This document shows, piece after piece, positions 1 through 9,612 of a DNA stretch of 64,000 nucleotides. The first letter of the stretch is position 1. Each line of letters starts with the position of its first letter. Origin of the DNA: GCA-2746795 sp963747345. Lineage in GTDB: Bacteria > Chloroflexota > Anaerolineae > Promineifilales > Promineifilaceae. Both the position numbers and the translations under genes were made by a program. Below the pieces are notes generated by a model. That model ran no database searches and was not told the DNA's origin. It saw nothing but the letters and a program-made list of their open reading frames with translations. The DNA is taken from assembly GCA_963747345.1 (NCBI GenBank), contig CAVVFA010000030.1, forward strand, positions 248,001-312,000, given 5' to 3'.

Positions 1-34
1 CCTCATGAACCAGTTTTGTCCCATCTCGCGAACC

Positions 35-262
35 TCAAATGTCAGATGCGATATAGGGCTCTAAAAGTTCAAGTAAGTCGGATGGATGGAATATTCGGAT
101 TGCTTTTCCTTCCCCCACAGATATTAGAGAACCAATTGGATTTGAACTGGCAAAAATTATCCAGGTAGAAAGCAGCAGACATCCAAGAACCGAGAAACCG
201 ACAAAAATGATTGGATACCAAGACGATTTTGGTTTAGAAATACTTTCCTCTTCATAAGCCAC
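35..262 (-). CDS. Small single-span membrane protein (cargo gene 1 of the PBP 3'-end array)
   Basis: 75 residues: a charged N-terminus with several Glu and Ser, one hydrophobic segment at about residues 15-39 (beginning SSWYPIIFVGF), then a short polar tail predicted outside the membrane. No family recognised. The ATG lies 7 bases beyond the stop of a truncated copy of the PBP C-terminus (269-365), with a weak purine-rich ribosome site in between. It shares its arrangement with the lipoprotein at 475-1092: both are unrelated small genes placed behind a PBP 3' end. It may be a short real gene or the first gene of something continuing off the left edge. Confidence 0.5.
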   Translation of the reverse strand: MAYEEESISKPKSSWYPIIFVGFSVLGCLLLSTWIIFASSNPIGSLISVGEGKAIRIFHPSDLLELLEPYIASDI

Positions 263-268
263 CTAAAT

Positions 269-365
269 TTACCGCTCAACCAAACAAACCCTAACGGCCG
301 TTTCCCCCCATCATTCCCCACCACATCCACCGCCACCACCCAAAAGGTATGACAACCTAAACTTG
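269..365 (-). repeat. Partial copy of the PBP 3' end (fragment A)
   Basis: About 97 bp closely matching the last codons and stop of the PBP gene at 1219-1318. It contains the AACGGCCGTT palindrome at 293, followed on the plus strand by the same CA-rich stretch encoding the VVAVDAAGN-like end of the PBP Ig-like domain. It has its own TAA at 269. It has no start and no upstream coding sequence, so it is a gene fragment rather than a gene. Confidence 0.85.
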
Positions 366-374
366 AAACGAGAA

Positions 375-470
375 TTACCGCTCAACTAAACAGTAACGGC
401 CGTTTTCCCCATCATTCCCCACCACATCCACCGCCACCACCCAGAAGGTATGCAACCTGAGCTTGGACGA
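375..470 (-). repeat. Partial copy of the PBP 3' end (fragment B)
   Basis: Second, more diverged copy of the same 95-97 bp PBP 3' terminus, in tandem with fragment A and 10 bp away. The palindrome is at 395. Between stop and palindrome there are 17 bases here, 21 in fragment A and 24 in the parent gene, so short deletions have accumulated. Both fragments end upstream at a similar point (near an ACGAG word), so they share defined borders. It lies directly downstream of the lipoprotein gene at 475-1092. Confidence 0.85.
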
Positions 471-474
471 GTAC

Positions 475-1092
475 TTACTCCAGTTCTTCCTCTGTACAGA
501 TTAAATCAATACTTTCAACTATATCTGTAGCTTCATCATTTAGCTTTTCATTGCTACTTTTGAAGGCGTAAACAGATGCAGATGTGCTTGAACATCTGAT
601 TGCACGTAATTCAACAATTTGAAATACATCAGGAGCCTGAATTCCAATTTGATTGACTAATGAATTTTCTGGCATCGACAGGGTTGGTATCTGAATGGTA
701 GAAACAGCTATATCATATGTTTCATTTTTCAACTCAGTTGGTTCTTGTAAAACCAGTATGTCTTCTAAATCTATATCGTAATACAAGTGCATCATTTCAA
801 AATCAAAAGATAATTGATCCATGGCGCTATTGATTTCATTAGGTGGATTGGGAGATACACCACCAACCCAAATTTTAATGTATGCTGATTCTTTAGCTAA
901 GATTCCTTTTTCGGCACTTAGCCAAACTGAACCATTTCGCTCATAAGAATCTATTTTCCAATTTCGTGGTTTTTCTAAAGTAATGCCAAATCCTGGGCTT
1001 CCCCAAAACTGCTCGGTTGATTTGGAATCACAACCTGAAACAAGCAACACAAAAATGATGGTAGAAATAATGAAGCTTATTGGTTTTAGCAT
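475..1092 (-). CDS. Putative lipoprotein (cargo gene 2 of the PBP 3'-end array)
   Basis: 205 residues. A type II signal peptide (residues 1-21) ends in a lipobox of the form LVSGC, so the mature protein should be lipid-anchored outside the cytoplasmic membrane. The rest reads as a compact globular domain with a PsbP-like flavour (GFGITLEKPRNWKI near residue 35, then alternating beta strands and a short Cys pair near the C-terminus), but I do not recognise a family with confidence. It lies on the minus strand between the intact PBP end (1219) and PBP fragment B (375-470). Codon use looks AT-richer than the PBP next door, consistent with an acquired gene. Confidence 0.65.
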   Translation of the reverse strand: MLKPISFIISTIIFVLLVSGCDSKSTEQFWGSPGFGITLEKPRNWKIDSYERNGSVWLSAEKGILAKESAYIKIWVGGVSPNPPNEINSAMDQLSFDFEMMHLYYDIDLEDILVLQEPTELKNETYDIAVSTIQIPTLSMPENSLVNQIGIQAPDVFQIVELRAIRCSSTSASVYAFKSSNEKLNDEATDIVESIDLICTEEELE

Positions 1093-1218
1093 AAGTCTCC
1101 CTCCCTGGGGATAAAAACAGCTTGGTGATTTTTATATGGATACACCAACTTTGGAGCTTATACAAGGTTTTATAGCCAATGATTTTGGCGTTTATGTGCT
1201 TGACTTCATGGGAATAAA

Positions 1219-4200
1219 TTAGTTCCGCTCAACCAAACAAACCCTAACGGCCGTTTCCTCCCCCACATTCCCCGCCGCATCCACCGCCACCACCCGGAAG
1301 GTATGACAGCCCGGACCTGGAATCGTCCATTTTTCGGTGAAGGGCGGCACCGTGCTGATGGCAAACGGCACTTCCGCGTTGTCCACAAAGAACTCCACGC
1401 GATCCAGCGACAGGTCGTCGCTGACCTGCGCCTGCACCAGCACCCACTCTTCATCCGTGAAGATTTCCTGATTGGGCAGCGGGAACACAATTTCCGCCTC
1501 GGGTGGCTGGTTGTCGATGGTGACATGCACGCTGGTTTCTTCAAAACGGCCGTTTTCCCCCACCACCGTCAGCAATAACGTATAAAACCCATTCAACTCA
1601 CTCGTATCCCACACGCCCAGCACATCATTCGTCACCGGTTCTGTCACATTATCGACAACCGACTGCAAATTATCCGGCGTCAGTCCCTCGAAATAAGCCA
1701 GTCGATAGAATGAAAAATCATCCCCGTTGGCTGTGCCCACCACTTCGACCTCGCCGCTGACAAAAGTCAAACATCTCCGGCAGTTCAATCTGGGCGTTTC
1801 GCGCCTCAACACCCGGGATCGGTGATGGTGTCGTACTCCGACGGCGGCGCTTCGATTTCGTTTTCGCGCACCCAATCGGCCGCCGCTTCAGGGTAGACGC
1901 GGTAAACACGGTTTTCGATCAGTTCTGGCGGCGTGTACAGGGTCGCCAGCCGCCCCGTCTCTTTGTTAACGGCAAATTCCTGGTAGATGTTGTCGTAAAC
2001 GGTCGGCTGTGTGCCGGCGATGAAAATTTCCGACACGGTGGGGCAATGTTCGGTGGGCAGCAGACCGGAAATATTGCACACCGCCATCTCGACCAAACCC
2101 GACGGCCGTTGCCACAATTCCACCGGCTGTCCCGCCAGCGCCCAACTCATCAAGGCGTGCCAGACCGGCGCCGCCCCCTTACTGCCCGGCACGTTATCCA
2201 TTTCGCTGTTGTCGGTATTGCCCAGCCACACGCCCGTCACCAACTGCGGCGTATACCCCACCGTCCACGCATCCCGATAATCGTTGGTCGTGCCGGTTTT
2301 CACGGCGGCGGGACGGTTATCCGGCAGTTCCAGGGCGTTGGGACAGCCAAAACCGCTGCACCGCGCACGGCGGTCAGACAAAATATCGTTCATCAGATAG
2401 GCCAACTGGGGCGTGATGATGTCCCGCTGTTCCGGCTGGGTGTACTCGTAGAGCACGTTGCCATCGCGGTCTTCCACGCGCAAAATCATGACGGGATCCA
2501 GCGCCCGGTAGCCCAACCGCTGTTCCGCTTCGGGGCGCGGCTGACCGACCATCACGCCGTTGTTGTCCATCACGCTGTAGGCATAGACCATGTCCATCAA
2601 GCTCACCTCGCCGCCGCCCAACGTCAGCGACAGGCCATAATCGCCCGCGCTTTGGTCGAGGCTGGTGATGCCCAGATTGTGGGCGATGCGCAGCACTTTG
2701 TCCACGCCCACCCAGCTCATCGCCTGCACCGCTGGCACGTTGTAGCTGTTGCCCAACGCTTCGCGCAGACGCAGCGGCCCATGAAACTGGCGGTCGTAGT
2801 TTTGCGGCACATACGGCACGCCGTTGTAGGGCGTGCCAAAGTCGGTTTCCACGTCGAGCATCATGGTGGCGGGCGTGTAGCCCTGGCTCAGCGCCGTCAA
2901 ATAGGTGAACGGTTTGAACGACGACCCCGGCTGGCGCAGGCCATCCACCGCCACGTTAAAGGAACCGTCAATCGCCTCATCCCAATAGTTGAGACTGCCC
3001 ACCAGCGCCTTCACCTCCGCCGTGCGCGGGTCGAGCATCACCACAGAAGCATTGTTGACTTGGTGATCGACGCCCACATCGGCATTGTTGAGCGGCGGCA
3101 AATACGCCAGCGCCGCACAGCTTGCTTCCACGTCAGCCGGTAAGCCAGAACCGAGTGCGCCGGAAAGCCGCGCCACCTGTGCCTGCGCCACACATTCTGC
3201 CTGCTGCTGCATCACCAAATCCAGCGTCGTGTAGACGGTCAGACCGCCGCCCAAAACCAGTTCGGGGCCAAACATCTGCTCAAGCTGTTGCCGCACTTCC
3301 AGGGCAAAATGGGGCGCGATGATGTCGAAGCGTTCTTCGGTGCTGGCCTGAATTTGCAGGGGAGCCAGTTTGGCAGAAGCGGCTTGTTCTGGCGTGATGT
3401 AGCCTTCACGCGCCATGCTGTCCAGCACCAATTCCTGCCGTGTTTTGGCCTCGTCGGGGTTGTCGATGGGATTCAGCGCGGGCGACTGCGGAATGGCGGC
3501 CAACATCGCCGCTTCGGGCAAGGTCAGCTCAGATACCGACTTATTGAAGTAGACCCGCGCCGCCGCTTGCACGCCGTAAGCCAGATTGCCGTAGAAGTTG
3601 GTGTTGAGATACCACTCCAGGATTTGCTCTTTGGAGTAGGTGTTGGTCGCTCTATGAGCTAAAAGCAGTTCTTCGACTTTGCGCCGGTAATCGTCAAAGC
3701 CCACTTCTGTCGCCAACGGTGCGCCGTTCCGGCTCGATGATGTTGTTTTTGATGACTTGCTGGGTGATGGAGGAGCCGCCCTGCACGCCGCCGCCTTTAA
3801 GCGCGTATTCGTAAAAAGCGCGGCCAATGCCCTGCGCGTCAAAGCCCTGATTGGTCCAGAAGGTTTTGTCTTCAATGGCGACGGTGGCGTCGATGAAGCT
3901 TTGCGGCACCTGATCGATTGTCACCCACTGCCTGTCGCCGCCCAGCGGATCAATGATTTCGTAGATGAGCACGGCGTCGCGGTTGCCGTCGATTTGCTCG
4001 TCGCCCCAGGCGTAGATTTTGCTGGTCTCAAAGGTGTCGGATTCGTGTTGGCCGAGCGCGGCCAACTGGGTGTAGTCGGGCAGGTCTTGGGTAAAGTAGG
4101 CGTAAACGGCCGTTACCGCCCCCATCACTCCCAATCGCCACAAAAAACACGCCCACCAACACCACCAACGCCAAAATCCCCGCAATTTTGAGGATAGGTT

Positions 4201-4268
4201 TGCCCGCTGCGTTTCCGCCGCTGCTGACGCCGGACGCGCCAGTGGATGATTTGGGTGTTTTTTGGCAT
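1219..4268 (-). CDS. Class A penicillin-binding protein (bifunctional transglycosylase/transpeptidase), frameshifted
   Basis: Peptidoglycan synthase that polymerises lipid II and cross-links stem peptides on the outer face of the membrane. The ATG at 4268 begins an Arg-rich cytoplasmic tail. A membrane helix (GILALVVLVGVFF) follows, then a GT51 transglycosylase domain (EDKTFW, GGSSITQQ, and YLNTNFYG). The transpeptidase domain has SSFK at the catalytic Ser (RQPGSSFKPFTYL), an SYN motif (GNSYNVPAV) and KTGTT. A C-terminal Ig-like domain with a PPEAEIVFP region completes it. The frame is broken near 4203, 4131, 3718, 1812 and 1770, each repaired by removing one base from a short G or T run, so I treat these as probable assembly errors. 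Its 3' end is duplicated twice downstream (269-470). Confidence 0.88.
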
Positions 4269-4274
4269 AGGTTT

Positions 4275-4309
4275 CAGTGTTCAGTGAACAGTAATCAGTG
4301 TTCAGTTGA
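4275..4309. repeat. Heptamer-phased repeat upstream of the PBP gene
   Basis: Five consecutive 7-base units beginning CAG (CAGTGTT, CAGTGAA, CAGTAAT, CAGTGTT, CAGTTGA), starting 7 bases upstream of the PBP start codon, where they would overlap its leader. Same family as the arrays at 7177, 19736 and elsewhere. Confidence 0.85.
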
Positions 4310-4464
4310 ATTCTCTCAATTTCCAGTTAATCCCGCAATGATAGGCGTAATCAATGAATCGTGAAATAATAGAATTGACCTTTAGATCAAGTTCTCAGCA
4401 TCCTTATTGGTCTAGCCTAGTCGAGAGCTTTTGCAGATTCAAAATTAAATCCGGTAATACCTTG

Positions 4465-4618
4465 TGGTAGGGTCGACACGGCGCAGTATAGTCTCAATAC
4501 AAGCGAAACCCGTTTGCTACGCGCCGTCTCGCCCACCGCGGTTAATGGGCGAGACAGGCGGGGCAAAATCGTTTCTTCGTGGCAAAAGTTTCACCCGCCT
4601 GTGTCGCCCCTACCATAC
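4465..4618. repeat. Imperfect palindromic intergenic element with nested hairpin
   Basis: The outer arms are GGTAGGGTCGACACGGCG near 4465 and its near-complement CGCCTGTGTCGCCCCTACC near 4598. Inside sits a perfect 10-bp stem, GTCTCGCCCA at 4526-4535 with its complement at 4546-4555. No coding potential. It lies in the roughly 390-bp gap between the divergent PBP and BKACE genes, so any promoters for those genes must fit around it. It looks like a non-autonomous REP- or MITE-type repeat carrying the TAGGGGCGACAC word. Confidence 0.7.
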
Positions 4619-4664
4619 AGGGTCTCATTTTTGCAATTGCGTCTAGATGACAGGGAGACAAACC

Positions 4665-5531
4665 ATGTCTGACAAAGTTATCATTTCCGCCGCCCTAACC
4701 GGCGTCTTCGCCACCCGCAAACAGTCACCCCACATCCCCTACACCGCCGACGAAATCGCAGAAGAAGCGCGGCGGGCCGTCGAAGCAGGCGCGGCCATCG
4801 TCCACATCCATGCCCGGCAAGACAACGGCCTGCCCGCCTTTGACGTGGAAAGTTATGCCCGCATTGATGCCGCTGTGAAAGCGGTCTGTGATGATGTCAT
4901 CATCAACTACTCGACTGGTGCAATTGGCATTGAACGGGAGACACGCATCCATCAAATCCGGGCGCTCAAACCAGATATGGCGGCACTCAACATGGGCTCG
5001 ATGAATTACGCCATCTACTCGCGCAAAGCCAAAACCTTTTACCACGATCACATCTTCGCCAATCCGTTTAAAGACATCCAGTTTTTCCTGGAAGCCATGA
5101 ACGAAGCGGGAACCCGTCCTGAGATGGAGTGTTTCGACACGGGGCATATCAACAATGCTCAACCGCTGATTGACCTGGGTGTTTTGCGCCCGCCGTTCCA
5201 GTTTAGCCTGATTATGGGGGTGTTGGGCGGTATTCCGGCCAGCACCAAAAATCTGGTGCATCAAGTGGATCAACTGCCGCCAAATTCGTTTTGGCAGGTG
5301 ATTGGCATTGGCGCGAAGCAGTGGAAATGGGTGGCGGCGGCGCTGTCGATGGGCGGCAATGTGCGTGTGGGGCTGGAGGATAATCTTTATTTGCCGGATG
5401 GGGAATTGGCGAAGTCCAATGGGGAAGCGGTGGCGAAAGCGGTGGATTTAGCGAGATTGGTCGGCGTGGAACCGGCTACGGTGGCGGAGGCGCGGGAGAT
5501 TTTGCAAATTCCACGAACAGTCTCAACGTAA
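4665..5531 (+). CDS. BKACE family beta-keto acid cleavage enzyme (DUF849)
   Basis: Zn-dependent enzyme of the BKACE family, which condenses a beta-keto acid with acetyl-CoA and cleaves it to acetoacetate plus a CoA ester; the founder member (Kce) acts on 3-keto-5-aminohexanoate in lysine fermentation. 288 residues, the usual length. Visible family features are KVIISAALTG at the N-terminus, the metal-binding VHIHAR motif near residue 45, ECFDTGHI mid-chain, and the C-terminal region VRVGLEDNLYLP. I chose the second ATG (4665) because AGGGAGA lies 7 bases upstream. The substrate cannot be inferred from context; neighbours are one-carbon genes. Confidence 0.85.
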   Translation: MSDKVIISAALTGVFATRKQSPHIPYTADEIAEEARRAVEAGAAIVHIHARQDNGLPAFDVESYARIDAAVKAVCDDVIINYSTGAIGIERETRIHQIRALKPDMAALNMGSMNYAIYSRKAKTFYHDHIFANPFKDIQFFLEAMNEAGTRPEMECFDTGHINNAQPLIDLGVLRPPFQFSLIMGVLGGIPASTKNLVHQVDQLPPNSFWQVIGIGAKQWKWVAAALSMGGNVRVGLEDNLYLPDGELAKSNGEAVAKAVDLARLVGVEPATVAEAREILQIPRTVST

Positions 5532-5651
5532 TTGGCATGTTAAGTGAAGATTTGCATAATAATTGGCGATCTGGATGCCCGCAGCCCATACTTCCCAAAT
5601 CACATACATTCACCACGATCCAGCGCACAAAGAAATAATGAGGCTAAACTT

Positions 5652-6525
5652 ATGGACATGCTAGCACAAATTACATGCTTCTGAACCAACACTTTCCTGT
5701 GAATACTTTCCGCCAAAGAACCCATCTGGCTGGGGGACGCTGTATGCCACCCTGGCGGCGGCTCAAGAACTCAACCTGGACTTTGCTTCTGTGACTTATG
5801 GCGCGGGTGGCTCCACGCGCGAGAAAACCCTCAGTCTGGTTGAGCGCCTACAAAATGAGCTGACGATTGATGCCATGGCGCATCTCACCTGTGTGGGTCA
5901 TTCGCAAGCTGAATTGGATGGCATTCTTTCACATTTGCAGGCTGATGGCATAACGGCCGTTATGGCCCTGCGTGGTGATCCGCCTCAAGGCAGCACTCAT
6001 TTCGAGCCGCATCCCGATGGCTTCAATTATGCCAGCGAATTGATCGAATTCATCAAGAATCGATACGATTTCAAAATTGGCTGTGCCTGTTACCCGGAAG
6101 GACATATAGAATCAGCCAACGTGCAGCAAGACATTGACTTTTTGAAATTGAAACAGGATTGCGGCGCAGATTTTGCCATCACCCAACTGTTTTTTGACAA
6201 CGAAGATTTTTATCGGTTCCGGGATGCAGCCAGAGCCGCCGGGGTGACGATGCCGATTATTGCGGGGATTATGCCGGTAACGGCCGTTAACCAGTTAGCC
6301 CGCTTTCAATCTCTGTGTGGTTGTGCCATTCCCACAAAACTGTCCAGGCTGTTAGCAGAAGACTCAGAAACAAGCATCGTTGAAAGAGGGATAATCTATG
6401 GCACGGCTCAGGTGCAAGACCTGCTGGATCAGGATATAAACGGCATTCATTTCTATACGCTGAACAAATCTTTTTCCTCAGCCGCCATCATTGCGGAACT
6501 GCACAAACGCGGCTATTACGCCTAG
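5652..6525 (+). CDS. metF: Methylenetetrahydrofolate reductase, N-terminal frameshift
   Basis: FAD-dependent reduction of 5,10-methylene-THF to 5-methyl-THF for methionine synthesis. The recovered N-terminus CEYFPPKNPSGWGTLYAT matches the family's FEFFPPK start. Later motifs are SVTYGAGGSTREKT, the AHLTCVGHS region, ALRGDPP, IGCACYPEGH, and QLFFDNEDFYRF. The C-terminal GIHFYTLNKS is also typical. A clean start needs one base removed near 5680; then ATG 5652 with GAGG upstream opens the gene. The alternative, a shorter protein from GTG 5791, would lack the first catalytic strand. glyA at 12724 supplies the same folate pool. Confidence 0.9.
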
Positions 6526-6679
6526 CGTTTGTGGCGTTGTCAACTGGCCAGGATTGAGCCAATTGTGAAACATTATTAGCTTATTATACGTATTTATTGA
6601 TACCTTTTCAGGTGCGGCACATTGACAAAGTGCGCCGCACCTGATGATAAACAATATTCAGAATGAACAGGGAGTCCAA

Positions 6680-7144
6680 ATGAGTCAATTTGACGAGTTA
6701 GCCAACGAGTTTTTAGCCCAAAAGCATATTGCTGTGGCCGGTGTTTCACGGTCTAGTGCCGAAGCCGCCAATGGTATTTACCGCACATTACGCGATAAAG
6801 GGTATCAGGTTTACGCCGTTAATCCGCAAGCCGATACAGTAGAAGGGGATACCTGCTATCCCAATATGCAAGCCGTGCCCGTGAAACTGGATGGCGCGAT
6901 GATTGTTACGAAGCCGGAAATCAGCGAACAAGTTGTGGCGGATTGTGTGGCAGCAGGCGTGCCCCGGGTGTGGATGCACAACAATACGTTTATGCCGTCG
7001 AGTGTGTCTGATAAGGCAACGGCCGTTTGCCGCGAAAACAACATCACCGTGATTGCCGGTGGCTGCCCGATGATGTTCTTCGACACGGGTCACAAATGTA
7101 TGAAATGGGTGCTGGGCGTGACGGGGCGGCTCCCCAAAGAATAA
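6680..7144 (+). CDS. CoA-binding protein (YccU-like, Rossmann fold)
   Basis: 154 residues from ATG 6680, preceded by GGGAG at 6670-6674. Single CoA_binding domain: the first strand and nucleotide loop read KHIAVAGVSRSS, followed by the YRTLRDKGYQVYAVNPQ helix and strand, PVKLDGAMIVTKPE, and a C-terminal GGCPMMFFD that is commonly seen in this family. The domain resembles the N-terminal part of succinyl-CoA synthetase alpha; stand-alone copies bind CoA but their cellular role is unclear. It follows metF by about 150 bp and ends at a strong hairpin (7148-7180). Confidence 0.82.
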   Translation: MSQFDELANEFLAQKHIAVAGVSRSSAEAANGIYRTLRDKGYQVYAVNPQADTVEGDTCYPNMQAVPVKLDGAMIVTKPEISEQVVADCVAAGVPRVWMHNNTFMPSSVSDKATAVCRENNITVIAGGCPMMFFDTGHKCMKWVLGVTGRLPKE

Positions 7145-7147
7145 AAA

Positions 7148-7180
7148 CAGTGGTTGGCATCTGTATCGTGCCAACCACTG
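7148..7180. terminator. Hairpin terminator between convergent genes
   Basis: Perfect 12-bp stem CAGTGGTTGGCA (7148-7159) with its complement at 7169-7180 and a 9-base loop. A run of A precedes it, giving a T tract for the minus-strand gene ending at 7212. Four exact heptamers (7177-7204: ACTGTTC, ACTGCTC, ACTGAAA, ACTGTTC) start inside the right arm and reach to within 8 bases of the permease stop. Confidence 0.75.
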
Positions 7181-7211
7181 TTCACTGCTCACTGAAAACT
7201 GTTCCCTAATT

Positions 7212-9612
7212 TTACTCGTAAGCCAACACTTCCCGAATTGTTAAACGAGCCGCGCTTCTGGCTGGCAGAATACTAGCAATCACGGACAAGCCAATCACCA
7301 CTGCCAACCAGATGCCAAACCCTTGCCATGTAATACGCAGCGGCATCGCCACATCCAACATGGCGGTGCTGATGAGGCGCAGCAGCACAAAACTGATGGG
7401 GAATGAGAGCACCACGGCCACCGTCCAACTGATCAAGCCAATCATCATGCCTTCAATGACGACTGATTTGATGATCTCGCCATCCACCGCGCCAATGGCC
7501 CGCATGACGCCGATTTCGCGGGTGCGTTCCATGACGTTCATGCCCATGGTGCCCATGAGACCGATGCTGCCCACAACGGCCGTTAATATCGCCATAGAGA
7601 GCAAGAAAATCACCAAAATATTCATCGCCTGAGACTGCTGCTGACGTGTGACCATGCCCGCTTCCACATTCCCCACTTTGTAACCTTGTTCGCGCAAAAC
7701 CAGACTAAGATCCTTACTCACCTGCTCCTGGCGCTCTAACGTTTCTGCATCAGCCACCACGCGAAAAGAAGCAGCCTGTCCAATCGAATCTGACAATCTG
7801 GACACCGTGTCATAATTGGCGTAAGCCAACGTGTCGCCCAGCATGTCGATGAACCGGAAAATGCCAACCACTTCCCACGCTTCCACACGATTCCCAGGCA
7901 GATCGACGCGCAGCGTATCACCAGGCTTCAAATCCGGGTAAATCGACCAAATCGAATCCGCGACCACAAATGCTTTTTCATCATCAGGTTCCAGCCAACG
8001 ACCAGCCAGCATATCGGCTTTTAACAGCGTCGAGTTGTTCGGTGGCGCGACCATAATAACATTGGAAACAAACTCGTCGTTTTCATCCACAATTTCGCCA
8101 TTCGCGCCGCCCCATCCTTGCACTTCTTTAACGCCCGGAATCTGGGAGACAACCTGTTCAACCTGTGAAATGCGATACGGTTCGCTCAAGCTGGCAGTGA
8201 CATCTGCCATAAAATGCTGTCCCAGCATGTCCATAAAGCTATTGAGGGAATAACGCACGTTAAACACGGCAATGAAAATAGCTCCTGCCACAATGAGGGT
8301 AAACAGCGTCAGTGCCAAGCCGCCCTTTACGCCGAAAGGTATTGCGGATGGAGAGTAATAACGGCCGTGACAACCATTTAAACCAAACGCCCAACTTGTC
8401 CAACAAACCCGTGCCACTACTCTGTTCACCAGGGCCATCCTCACTAATAGCGCGGCGCACCGTTGTTTTAGATCCTTTGTTGACGGGGAAATAGCCCGCA
8501 ATCAAGGGCACCGCAAAAGCGAGAATCACTTGCAGCACAACAACAGCAGGCACCACGCGGAAGCCTTGAATGGTAACACTCATAAAATTACCCATAAACA
8601 AAGCCAGCCCATAGCCTGCTGCCATACCCAACGGTACAGCAATCACCAGGGCAATCAATCCATAGCCCACAATCAAGGCAATATACATCACCGAGATATT
8701 AAAACTTCGCGCACCCACCAGTTTCATTACCCCAATTTGGCGGCGATGTTGTGACAAAAGTGCGTTGAGTGTATTCACAATCAAAGAACTGCTTAGAAGC
8801 ATAATCAGCACCCCCAATGCACCCAGCACACTAACCATTGCCAAAACCGTAGAGGCCATTGGATGTTCAGTGGTTAAATTGGTATTGGTGCGGTAAACAG
8901 TGCCGCCATTGCGTTCGATTTTGTCTTCGACCAGTTTAGCCAGCGCCGCAATCGCCGCTTCATCGTCTCCAATTTCTGCTTGAACGTAGAGCCGATTGTA
9001 GCTATCTTGCCCACCCAGCCATTCAGCGGTATCTAGCGTCGCATAACCGCGTGGGGGGGCGGCAAAATCACCTGCCGCATACTGATCGCCCACCACGCCC
9101 ACCACCGGCATCGTGCGGATGGTGCCGTCGGCTAATTGGATTAACGCTTCATCACCTGGCTGCAAACCAGTACTGTTCATGGGGTCTTCGCGCACCAGCA
9201 GTTCCCGATCATTGGGGAAAATGGTGCCGCTTACGGGGGTTAACAAGTTGATGTTTGACCGCGTGAAATCTTCTTCAGTCATTACGTCCAACGGTTTCCA
9301 GGTTTTGCCATCTAGGCCCACGCGCACCGAAACCATTTGGCGACCTTCAGCGGTAGATACACCAGGAATACGCTCTACCGCTTTAACAAATTCGTCATCA
9401 AACGGAGAAGTAATAACCTCGATGTTAGCCGGTTGTGCTGAGGCGTAACTTACTGCAATGTCCGTGGAAAAAATGGCATACATGGTGGCAATGGTTCCCA
9501 CCGCAAACACGCCTACGGCAATGGAGGCCACCACTAAAGCGGTACGGGATTTATTGGTAGCTAAATCGGCTAATACTTTTCGCCAGCTTGGTTTTAAAAA
9601 ATTGAGTTTCAT
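7212..9612 (-). CDS. ABC exporter permease with two FtsX-type domains, one frameshift
   Basis: About 800 residues, the LolC/MacB-like large permease of an ABC3 (FtsX) transporter. A first helix (TALVVASIAVGVFAVG) and periplasmic domain with a beta-rich MacB_PCD pattern are followed by three helices around LSSSLIVNTLNALLSQHRRQIG, then a linker and the second half: one helix, a second extracytoplasmic domain, and three helices with MERTREIGVMRAIGA. Those two -RQIGVMKL/-REIGVMRA motifs are the coupling segments that contact the ATPase. The frame breaks near 8330, repaired by dropping one G in AAAGGG. It overlaps the ATPase gene by four bases (ATGA), so the two are translationally coupled. Probable role: lipoprotein or peptide extraction from the membrane. 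Confidence 0.85.

Noticed and set aside
2046..3143. Long His/Arg-rich reading frame (365 codons) on the plus strand
   Set aside because: Lies opposite the PBP transpeptidase domain, has unusual composition, and is explained by the codon pattern of the real gene on the other strand.
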